From Prochlorococcus sp. AG-686-P16 (GTDB lineage: Bacteria > Cyanobacteriota > Cyanobacteriia > PCC-6307 > Cyanobiaceae), in contig QCVY01000026.1 of assembly GCA_003208695.1 (NCBI GenBank), positions 1-12,214 on the forward strand: 12,214 nt of DNA, written 5' to 3'. Position 1 is the stretch's first letter; each line of letters starts with the position of its first letter. The notes under the pieces were generated by a model. It was not told the origin of the DNA. It did not search any database and worked only from the letters and a program-made list of their open reading frames with translations. Made by a program: the position numbers and the translations under genes. Of the stretch, positions 1 through 6,252 are shown piece by piece.

Positions 1-2737
1 CATATTAACTGATGATGAATTACGGAACGAGACTCATAATCTTAAGTCCAGCATCTCATCAGAGTTAAATATTAAAAAACAAAAGGAGCTATTAGAAGAA
101 ATATTACCAAAAGCTTTTGCAATCGTCAGAGAAGCAAGTAAAAGAGTTTTAGAAATGCGTCATTTTGATGTCCAATTAATTGGCGGGATGGTTCTCCATG
201 AAGGTCAAATTGCTGAGATGAAAACTGGAGAAGGTAAAACTCTAGTTGCAACTCTGCCCTGTTATCTTAATGCTTTAACTGGTAAAGGTGTACATGTTGT
301 TACTGTAAATGATTACTTAGCTCGAAGAGATGCTGAGTGGATGGGACAAGTGCATCGTTTCTTGGGTTTATCAGTTGGTCTAATTCAGCAAGATATGAGT
401 CCTTCCGAAAGGAAAAAAAACTATGCATGTGATATAACTTATGCAACTAATTCTGAATTAGGCTTTGATTATTTGAGAGATAACATGGCTACTGAAATCG
501 AAGAAGTAGTTCAAAGAAAATTCAATTATTGTGTTATAGATGAAGTTGATTCAATTTTAATTGATGAAGCAAGAACTCCTCTAATAATTTCTGGTCAAAT
601 TGAACGGCCACAAGAAAAATATCAAAAAGCGGCAGAATTATCATTGTCTCTCATTAAGGCGAAGGAGTTGAGTAAAGATGGAATTGATCCAGAGGGTGAT
701 TATGAAGTTGACGAAAAACAACGTAGTTGCATATTAACTGATCAAGGATTTGCAAAATGTGAAGAGTACTTGAAGGTGAATGATTTATATAATCCCAAAG
801 ACCCATGGGCCCATTACATTACTAACGCTATAAAAGCTAAAGAATTATTTGTCAAAGATGTAAATTACATCATTAAAAAAGATGAAGCAGTAATAGTTGA
901 TGAATTCACAGGAAGAGTTATGCCTGGAAGAAGATGGAGTGATGGACAACATCAGGCAATCGAAGCAAAAGAAGGTCTTAAAATTCAGCCTGAGACCCAA
1001 ACATTAGCATCCATAACGTATCAGAACTTTTTCCTTTTATATCCTGGATTGGCTGGTATGACAGGAACTGCTAAGACCGAAGAGGTAGAATTTGAAAAAA
1101 CTTACAAATTAGAGTCAACAGTTGTTCCAACTAATCAGATAAGGAAAAGACAAGATTGGGCTGATCAAGTTTTTAAAACAGAACTTGGGAAATGGAAAGC
1201 GGTCGCTAATGAGACGGCAGAAATACATAGGAACGGCAGACCTGTTTTAGTAGGTACAACAAGTGTCGAAAAAAGTGAGTTATTAAGTAAGTTGCTTTTC
1301 GAACAGCAAATCCCACATAATTTACTAAATGCAAAACCAGAGAATGTTGAACGGGAGGCAGAAATCGTAGCTCAGGCTGGAAGATCAGGTGCCGTAACTA
1401 TCGCAACAAATATGGCTGGAAGAGGGACTGATATTATTCTTGGCGGTAATAGCGATTATATGTCAAGGCTAAAATTAAAAGAGACTTTAATGCCCTTACT
1501 TGTTAAGCCAGATAATGAGCACAAGCCCCCAATACCTCAACAAAGAAATTCAAAAGCTGGGGGAGGATTTTCTGCAAAGGTTGACTCAATTTCAAATAAA
1601 AACACTAAAAGTGGTGTAGATAGTCTTTTCCCATGTCAGTTAGGCGAGGATATTACAAGAAAACTATCCTTATTATCCAATGAACTTGTAAAGAATTGGG
1701 GAGATAGAAGCTTAACGATTCTGGAGTTAGACGATAAAATTGCGACTGCTGCTGAAAAAGCTCCAACTGAAGATAAACTAATACAATCTTTGAGAGAATC
1801 TTTATCAGAAGTGAAAAATGAATATGAAAAGGTCTTAATTAATGAAGAAGAAAATGTTCGCAATGCTGGAGGTCTTCATGTCATAGGAACTGAAAGGCAT
1901 GAGTCAAGAAGAGTTGATAATCAACTTAGAGGAAGAGCAGGGAGACAAGGAGATCTTGGAAGTACCAGATTCTTTTTATCTTTGGAAGATAATTTATTAA
2001 GGATCTTTGGAGGAGATAGGGTGGCAAACTTAATGAACGCTTTTAGGGTAGATGAAGATATGCCTATAGAGTCAGGAATGCTTACTAGATCCTTAGAAAG
2101 TGCTCAGAAGAAAGTCGAGACTTATTATTACGACATCAGAAAACAAGTTTTTGAATATGATGAGGTAATGAATAATCAAAGAAAAGCAGTTTATAATGAG
2201 AGATTAAGAGTTTTAAAAGGGAATGATCTAAAGAAACAAGTCATGGGCTATGGAGAAAGAACAATGGAAGAAATTGTAGAAGCTTATATTAATCCTGATT
2301 TACCTCCAGAAGAATGGGATATAGATCAGTTGATTTCTAAAGTAAAAGAATTCATTTATTTATTAAATGATCTTAAGTCAACAGATGTTAGTGTGTTATC
2401 ACTTGAAGAACTAAAAAATTATCTTCAAGAGCAATTACGTATTGCATATGATTTGAAAGAGGCTCAAATAGAGCAATTTCGTCCAGGTTTAATGAGGGAA
2501 GCTGAAAGGTTTTTTATACTTCAACAAATTGATAATTTATGGAGAGAACATCTTCAATCGATGGATTCTTTAAGAGAATCAGTAGGATTAAGAGGTTATG
2601 GTCAAAAGGATCCCTTGATTGAATATAAAAATGAAGGTTATGATATGTTTCTTGAAATGATGACTAATATGAGAAGAAACGTCATTTATTCAATGTTTAT
2701 GTTTCAACCTAAAAGTGAAAAAGAGACTAATAATTAA
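1..2737 (+). CDS. secA: Preprotein translocase ATPase SecA (5' end outside window)
   Basis: This is the motor ATPase that drives unfolded preproteins through SecYEG at the plasma membrane and, in cyanobacteria, probably the thylakoid membrane. The reading frame is open from base 2, so the ATG at 155 is internal: the 51 codons before it already match SecA, including a segment just before the RHFDVQLIGG motif. About 911 residues are present and roughly 30 are missing. Visible motifs are Walker A GEGKT (bases 227-241), DEVD (539-550), the helicase motif NMAGRGTDIILGG (from 1409) and GTERHESRRVDNQLRGRAGR (about 1886-1945). Between the last two lies a segment of about 138 residues, some 100 longer than in E. 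coli. The C-terminus ends in KSEKETNN without the CxC zinc/SecB-binding tail, as known for cyanobacterial and plastid SecA. It converges on cysE. The assignment is secure. Confidence 0.98.
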   Translation, partial: ILTDDELRNETHNLKSSISSELNIKKQKELLEEILPKAFAIVREASKRVLEMRHFDVQLIGGMVLHEGQIAEMKTGEGKTLVATLPCYLNALTGKGVHVVTVNDYLARRDAEWMGQVHRFLGLSVGLIQQDMSPSERKKNYACDITYATNSELGFDYLRDNMATEIEEVVQRKFNYCVIDEVDSILIDEARTPLIISGQIERPQEKYQKAAELSLSLIKAKELSKDGIDPEGDYEVDEKQRSCILTDQGFAKCEEYLKVNDLYNPKDPWAHYITNAIKAKELFVKDVNYIIKKDEAVIVDEFTGRVMPGRRWSDGQHQAIEAKEGLKIQPETQTLASITYQNFFLLYPGLAGMTGTAKTEEVEFEKTYKLESTVVPTNQIRKRQDWADQVFKTELGKWKAVANETAEIHRNGRPVLVGTTSVEKSELLSKLLFEQQIPHNLLNAKPENVEREAEIVAQAGRSGAVTIATNMAGRGTDIILGGNSDYMSRLKLKETLMPLLVKPDNEHKPPIPQQRNSKAGGGFSAKVDSISNKNTKSGVDSLFPCQLGEDITRKLSLLSNELVKNWGDRSLTILELDDKIATAAEKAPTEDKLIQSLRESLSEVKNEYEKVLINEEENVRNAGGLHVIGTERHESRRVDNQLRGRAGRQGDLGSTRFFLSLEDNLLRIFGGDRVANLMNAFRVDEDMPIESGMLTRSLESAQKKVETYYYDIRKQVFEYDEVMNNQRKAVYNERLRVLKGNDLKKQVMGYGERTMEEIVEAYINPDLPPEEWDIDQLISKVKEFIYLLNDLKSTDVSVLSLEELKNYLQEQLRIAYDLKEAQIEQFRPGLMREAERFFILQQIDNLWREHLQSMDSLRESVGLRGYGQKDPLIEYKNEGYDMFLEMMTNMRRNVIYSMFMFQPKSEKETNN

Positions 2738-2749
2738 TTCAAAATTAAT
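2733..2749. terminator. AT-only hairpin between convergent secA and cysE
   Basis: A perfect 7-base inverted repeat (ATTAATT and AATTAAT, 3-base loop CAA) covers both stop codons of the convergent genes secA and cysE. It could form a weak hairpin in either transcript, so a bidirectional termination role is possible. The stem has no G or C, and no long U tract follows, so this is only a suggestion. Confidence 0.25.
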
Positions 2750-3479
2750 CATCTCCTAAGAATTCTATTATTTCTTTGTCTTTTAGATTTTGAGCATTAC
2801 CAACTTTAGAAATTTCGATAGATTCTGAATTCACCAAGCATTGAAAGGTTTTTTCTAATTTAAGAATTTGGGTTTCAAGCTGATCTATTCTATCCATTAA
2901 ATTTTTAATTACATTAGCTTCGGCATCTGGTAAAGCAGAGTGTGCCAGAGGATTTACTTTTACACCACTTTGATGAACTACTCTTCCTGGTATTCCAACA
3001 ACAGTACTATTTTGTTCGACATTACGAACAACGACTGATCCTGCGCCAATTCTAGTATTTGGCCCAATTATTATAGAACCTAGAACTTTTGCTCCTGCTC
3101 CTACTACAACATTCTCCATTAATGTTGGATGCCGTTTGCCATGACTTTTACCAGTACCTCCTAACGTCACCCCTTGATACAGTAAGCAGTTATTACCAAT
3201 TTCAGCTGTTTCGCCGATGACAACACCCATGCCATGATCTATAAAAACTTTTTTCCCGATTTTGGCACCTGGATGTATTTCTATTCCTGTGAATAATCTA
3301 TTTAAATGACTTAATAATCTCGGAATTAAAGGTAATTTTAATAGCCATAATTTATGGGTCAACCTATGAACGATAATTGATTGAAAACCAGGATAGCAAA
3401 GAAAAATTTCTAAAATTCCTCTTGCTGCAGGATCTCTCTCTCTTATTATCTCAATATCTGACTTGAAAGTTCTTAGCAT
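2745..3479 (-). CDS. cysE: Serine O-acetyltransferase
   Basis: The enzyme acetylates L-serine with acetyl-CoA to O-acetylserine, the first committed step of cysteine synthesis in the cytoplasm. The 244-residue protein has a short N-terminal helical part (about 1-65) followed by a left-handed beta-helix of hexapeptide repeats (about 66-170). Expected catalytic features are DHG (Asp81-His82), the acetyl-CoA loop GVTLGGTGKS (103-112) and RHP (His117). It is shorter than the E. coli enzyme (273 residues) at the N-terminus, like the short bacterial form. Residues about 187-212 are heptad-like, perhaps a coiled coil. The tail ends in EFLGDD and lacks the terminal isoleucine that docks into cysteine synthase in E. 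coli (ending GDGI). The ATG start at 3479 lies 6 bases after the GntR gene, so co-transcription is likely. An AGGAG sits about 17 bases upstream, too far to be a good ribosome site. Confidence 0.96.
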   Translation of the reverse strand: MLRTFKSDIEIIRERDPAARGILEIFLCYPGFQSIIVHRLTHKLWLLKLPLIPRLLSHLNRLFTGIEIHPGAKIGKKVFIDHGMGVVIGETAEIGNNCLLYQGVTLGGTGKSHGKRHPTLMENVVVGAGAKVLGSIIIGPNTRIGAGSVVVRNVEQNSTVVGIPGRVVHQSGVKVNPLAHSALPDAEANVIKNLMDRIDQLETQILKLEKTFQCLVNSESIEISKVGNAQNLKDKEIIEFLGDD

Positions 3480-3480
3480 G

Positions 3481-3494
3481 ATTAATTAATTAAT
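3481..3494. repeat. ATTA tandem repeat at the GntR/cysE junction
   Basis: Three and a half copies of ATTA fill the junction between the GntR stop and the cysE start. Length change by slippage here would alter the gap, and possibly the last residues of the regulator. It may be simple AT drift. Confidence 0.5.
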
Positions 3495-4472
3495 AACTCC
3501 TATTTCTGTCTTTAAATGATTTATGGTTTTGATGCTTAAATAATTTTTTGCACATATTATTTGTGGTACTCTCATCAATTGCGAACGATTTTTTAACAAA
3601 GTATTTTCAATTACGGATAAACTTGGGCCATCGCATACTATATGATTGGAAGCTTTTAAAAGGGATAATAATCTATTACTGTTATCCGAGATGGTAGTCA
3701 TGATTACTATATCACTTCCTCTCATGCTATGAATGATAATTTCTGCGGCTCTTAATAGGCCAGGGCTGATGCTTACAATACCTACACAACTCCCAGGTTT
3801 TAATTCTTTGATTATTTTTAATTCTTTCTGAAAGTCACTCAAATCAACTGCAACAGCTCTAACTCTATATTTTTTTGCTAATTTTTCTAAGGGTTGTAAA
3901 AAATATCTACTTGTGACTATTGTCCCATTATTGGAGTTGCAAAGAACTTTATCTAATTCTTCCATTGGGACAACCTCCACTGGGACGTTGATGTTTGGAG
4001 AGAGGTCTTCTGCAATTAACATAGAGGCACCTATATCTTCCCGAGGGGTACTAACTATTATTCTTGATCCACATTTAATACGCCAATCAATTTCATTAGT
4101 CAAAAGATTTCTTGTTTCTTGAAGAGTGCATCCAAGTTTGATTAATTTATCGATTGCTTTTTTTGACTCTAGATCAGGAGTTGTATTTATATTGTTTTTT
4201 GAATTAAAAGATTTTTTAAAATCTTCTTTTTTAAGATTATCTCTTACATAAATCCCTGATCCTGCTATCGCTTCAACAACTCCGTCCGTTTCTAGTTGTC
4301 TGTAAACTTTACTTATTGTATTACGATGCAATCCTGTTTGCATCGCTAATTGTCTTGTACTAGGCAAGCGATGACCCGGAGGATAATATCTAGCTGCAAT
4401 TGCAAAGCAAATTTGATTATATAACTGTGTAGAAGCCGGAATATCAATTTCTTGTTTAATATGAAATCTCAC
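3486..4472 (-). CDS. GntR-family transcriptional regulator, unknown effector domain
   Basis: The N-terminal 78 residues form a GntR-type winged helix: LYNQICFAIAARYYPPG, then PSTRQLAMQTGLHRNTISKVY as the helix-turn-helix (about 37-57), then LETDGVVEAIAGSGIYV as the wing. This resembles the YtrA/GntR subgroup. A charged, Asn/Lys-rich linker (about 79-105) leads to a domain of roughly 220 residues with alternating beta strands and helices, such as CGSRIIVST and GSCVGIVSISPG. That pattern suggests a Rossmann-like or periplasmic-binding-like sensor fold, but I do not recognise the ligand. No PLP-lysine aminotransferase motif is seen, so it is not MocR type. The start is GTG: an in-frame TAG lies five codons upstream, so no longer start is available. 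It lies 6 bases before cysE, so a role in sulfur or cysteine control is possible but unproven. Confidence 0.85.
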   Translation of the reverse strand: MRFHIKQEIDIPASTQLYNQICFAIAARYYPPGHRLPSTRQLAMQTGLHRNTISKVYRQLETDGVVEAIAGSGIYVRDNLKKEDFKKSFNSKNNINTTPDLESKKAIDKLIKLGCTLQETRNLLTNEIDWRIKCGSRIIVSTPREDIGASMLIAEDLSPNINVPVEVVPMEELDKVLCNSNNGTIVTSRYFLQPLEKLAKKYRVRAVAVDLSDFQKELKIIKELKPGSCVGIVSISPGLLRAAEIIIHSMRGSDIVIMTTISDNSNRLLSLLKASNHIVCDGPSLSVIENTLLKNRSQLMRVPQIICAKNYLSIKTINHLKTEIGVIN

Positions 4473-4503
4473 TTTAGAAAAAACCTAATTAATTTCTTGT
4501 ATG

Positions 4504-4532
4504 TGTATGAGTGTTATTTTAACATCCGTCAA
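4504..4532 (-). promoter_or_regulatory. Candidate promoter of the GntR-cysE pair
   Basis: On the minus strand TTGACG (4527-4532) is a good -35 box, followed after 17 bases by CATACA (4504-4509), a weak -10 box. The predicted transcript would start near 4497, about 25 bases before the GTG start. The -10 match is poor, so an activator or a different start may be involved. Confidence 0.35.
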
Positions 4533-4571
4533 AAATTTTGAATGAATTTCGTATTGTTAAATTGCCTTAAT

Positions 4572-5144
4572 TTACCCCTCTTCTTTTTTAATTAAAGGTG
4601 TTTTTCTGGGACTTAAAAACATAATCATATTTCTACCTTCTCTTTTCGGCCTTTGTTGAACTTCTGACTGTTCTTCTAAATCATTTGCCATTTTTAAAAG
4701 GAGTGTTTCTGCTAAATTTGAGTGCTGAATTTCTCTACCTCTAAAAAAAACTGTGCATTTAACTTTATCCCCTGATTTTAAAAATCTAATAGCTTGACCT
4801 ATCCTTACGTCATAATCATGCTTATCGATCTTGTATCTCATTTTTACTTCTTTTACTTCAGTTTGGTGAGATTTTTTCTTTGTTTCTTTTGCTTTTTTTT
4901 CTTGCTCAAATTTATATTTTCCGTAATCCATAATCCTACAAACAGGTGGATTAGCTTTCTCGCTCACTAAAACTAAGTCAAGTCCTCTTTGATCAGCAAT
5001 TTCTAATGCTTTTATTCTATCAATAACTCCTAGTTGCTGCCCATCTGAATCAACAACTCTTAGTTGAGGATATTTTATTCGTTCGTTAATATTTGGGAGC
5101 TCTCTAACAGGAGCGCGGCGATCAAAGCGTGGACGTGGTGGCAT
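4572..5144 (-). CDS. infC: Translation initiation factor IF-3
   Basis: IF-3 binds the 30S subunit, keeps it apart from 50S and checks the initiator tRNA-start codon pairing. The 190-residue protein has both domains: the N-domain (about 17-85, with INERIKYPQLRVVDSDG and PPVCRIMDYGKYK) and the C-domain (about 95-178, with KEVKMRYKIDKHDYDVR, FFRGREIQH and PKREGRNMIMFLSPRK). A lysine-rich linker joins them. The start is an ordinary ATG, not the rare AUU-type codon that gives infC autocontrol in E. coli, and a TGA lies directly before it in frame, so the start is fixed. It is the second gene of the minus-strand run, 55 bases after miaA. The usual downstream rpmI-rplT partners are absent. Confidence 0.98.
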   Translation of the reverse strand: MPPRPRFDRRAPVRELPNINERIKYPQLRVVDSDGQQLGVIDRIKALEIADQRGLDLVLVSEKANPPVCRIMDYGKYKFEQEKKAKETKKKSHQTEVKEVKMRYKIDKHDYDVRIGQAIRFLKSGDKVKCTVFFRGREIQHSNLAETLLLKMANDLEEQSEVQQRPKREGRNMIMFLSPRKTPLIKKEEG

Positions 5145-5175
5145 TCAGTTTCTTTAAATGATTGTTTTGATGATG

Positions 5176-5203
5176 AAAAAATCTACTTACTTTATAAAGT
5201 TAG
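5176..5203 (-). terminator. Palindrome plus T-run after miaA (terminator, attenuator or -10 region)
   Basis: The perfect 12-base palindrome ACTTTATAAAGT (5189-5200) overlaps the miaA stop codon and extends to 18 bases with one mismatched pair. On the minus strand it is followed, after TAGA, by six T residues. It could fold as a weak terminator or attenuator between miaA and infC. The TATAAA inside it could instead be a -10 box for infC, giving a leader of about 40 bases. Confidence 0.3.
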
Positions 5204-6099
5204 CGCAAAGCATACTTTATATTGATTATTGCATCTTTTAGTAGGTTTTTGTTATTAAGCCATATTGGATTGTTCTTATTACGGAACCATGTTTTCTGTC
5301 TCTTAGCAAATTGGATTGTTTTTGTTGTTGTTAGTTCAATAGCTTCCTCAATGTTTAAATTTTTCTTTATTACGTCCTTGGCTTCTTTATATCCAATCGT
5401 TTCAAGCAAAGGTAAATTTGATCCATATTGATTAATAATATCTTCGGTCTCATCTATAATCCCAAATTTAAACATATTTTTTGTCCTTTTAGAAATCCGT
5501 TCTTTTAAATCTTCTCTATCTAGACCTAATTCTAATATTTTCCATGGGGGAGGGTTTTGGAATGTTTGAGATGACATTGGTTTACCTGTTAAATAAAAGA
5601 CCTCTAAAGCTCTTATTGTTCTAACTTGATCAGCGTAATTAATTTTTTTTGTTAAAACAGGATCACAAATTTCTAAAAGTTCCCAACATTTTTCTTGACC
5701 TAATTGTTCTAATTGTGACCTTAAAGCTTTTTGAGGAGGTACATCAGGAGCAAAGAATCCCTTTATTATTGAATTCATATACAGTCCGCTACCGCCTACT
5801 AGAAAGGGAATTCTTTTTTGCTTTAGTTCTCGATTTATTGAATTTGTAGCAATTTCTTGAAATTGTTTAGCATTTACTTGGCTAGACGGTTCTTCAAGGT
5901 CTATAAGAAAATGCTTTATTATTTTTTGTTGTTCTTTATTTGGCTTTGCTGTACCTATGTCCATAAATCGATAAAGTTGCCTCGAGTCGACATTATGAAT
6001 ATTGATATTAAAATATTTAGCAATGTCGATTCCTAGCTCAGTTTTACCGCTCGCTGTAGGCCCGATTAAAACTATTACTAAAGGTTTTGGTGGGAACAT
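5200..6099 (-). CDS. miaA: tRNA dimethylallyltransferase
   Basis: MiaA transfers a dimethylallyl group to N6 of A37 in tRNAs that read codons starting with U, making i6A and steadying codon pairing. The 299-residue protein shows the P-loop GPTASGKT (13-20), DSRQLYR with the catalytic Asp (38-44), DIGTAKP, GGSGLYM and RTIRALEVFYLTGKP, then the C-terminal TIGYKEA and KRQKTWFRNK segments that contact tRNA. Length is normal for the family and nothing is missing. The ATG at 6099 is directly followed by the P-loop strand, so the start is well placed. It is the first gene of the minus-strand run and divergent from gyrB. Confidence 0.97.
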   Translation of the reverse strand: MFPPKPLVIVLIGPTASGKTELGIDIAKYFNINIHNVDSRQLYRFMDIGTAKPNKEQQKIIKHFLIDLEEPSSQVNAKQFQEIATNSINRELKQKRIPFLVGGSGLYMNSIIKGFFAPDVPPQKALRSQLEQLGQEKCWELLEICDPVLTKKINYADQVRTIRALEVFYLTGKPMSSQTFQNPPPWKILELGLDREDLKERISKRTKNMFKFGIIDETEDIINQYGSNLPLLETIGYKEAKDVIKKNLNIEEAIELTTTKTIQFAKRQKTWFRNKNNPIWLNNKNLLKDAIINIKYALR

Positions 6100-6252
6100 A
6101 TGTGATTATTTGGAAGAAATATTCGATTCATATGATTAAAGTGATTAAATTTTGCATTTACTTCAAGCCTTTCTCTCATACCGATGGTAAATTTAATGAA
6201 ACGCCTTTTAAAAATAACATTTTAAAAGTTTTATTTTTACTTTTTATATTAA
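6100..6252. promoter_or_regulatory. Divergent miaA/gyrB intergenic region
   Basis: This 153-base region must hold the start signals for both miaA (leftward) and gyrB (rightward). I see no good -35/-10 pair for either. A TATATT at 6245-6250 is too close to the gyrB ATG to be its -10 box unless the true start is downstream. Three TGATTA copies (6103, 6133, 6142) lie on the miaA side and a 9-base inverted repeat lies on the gyrB side. Confidence 0.6.
6205..6228. repeat. 9-base inverted repeat upstream of gyrB
   Basis: CTTTTAAAA (6205-6213) and TTTTAAAAG (6220-6228) are exact reverse complements separated by ATAACA. The right arm ends 24 bases before the gyrB ATG and a T-rich run follows it. It may be an operator, a supercoiling-sensitive site or a weak hairpin in the gyrB leader. 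Each arm holds TTTTAAAA, itself a palindrome. Confidence 0.55.

Noticed and set aside
155..2737. ATG at 155 as the start of secA
   Set aside because: The same frame is open back to base 2 and the upstream 51 codons match SecA, so the gene begins before the window.
6245..6250. TATATT as the gyrB -10 box
   Set aside because: It ends two bases before the ATG, so a transcript from it would start inside the coding region.
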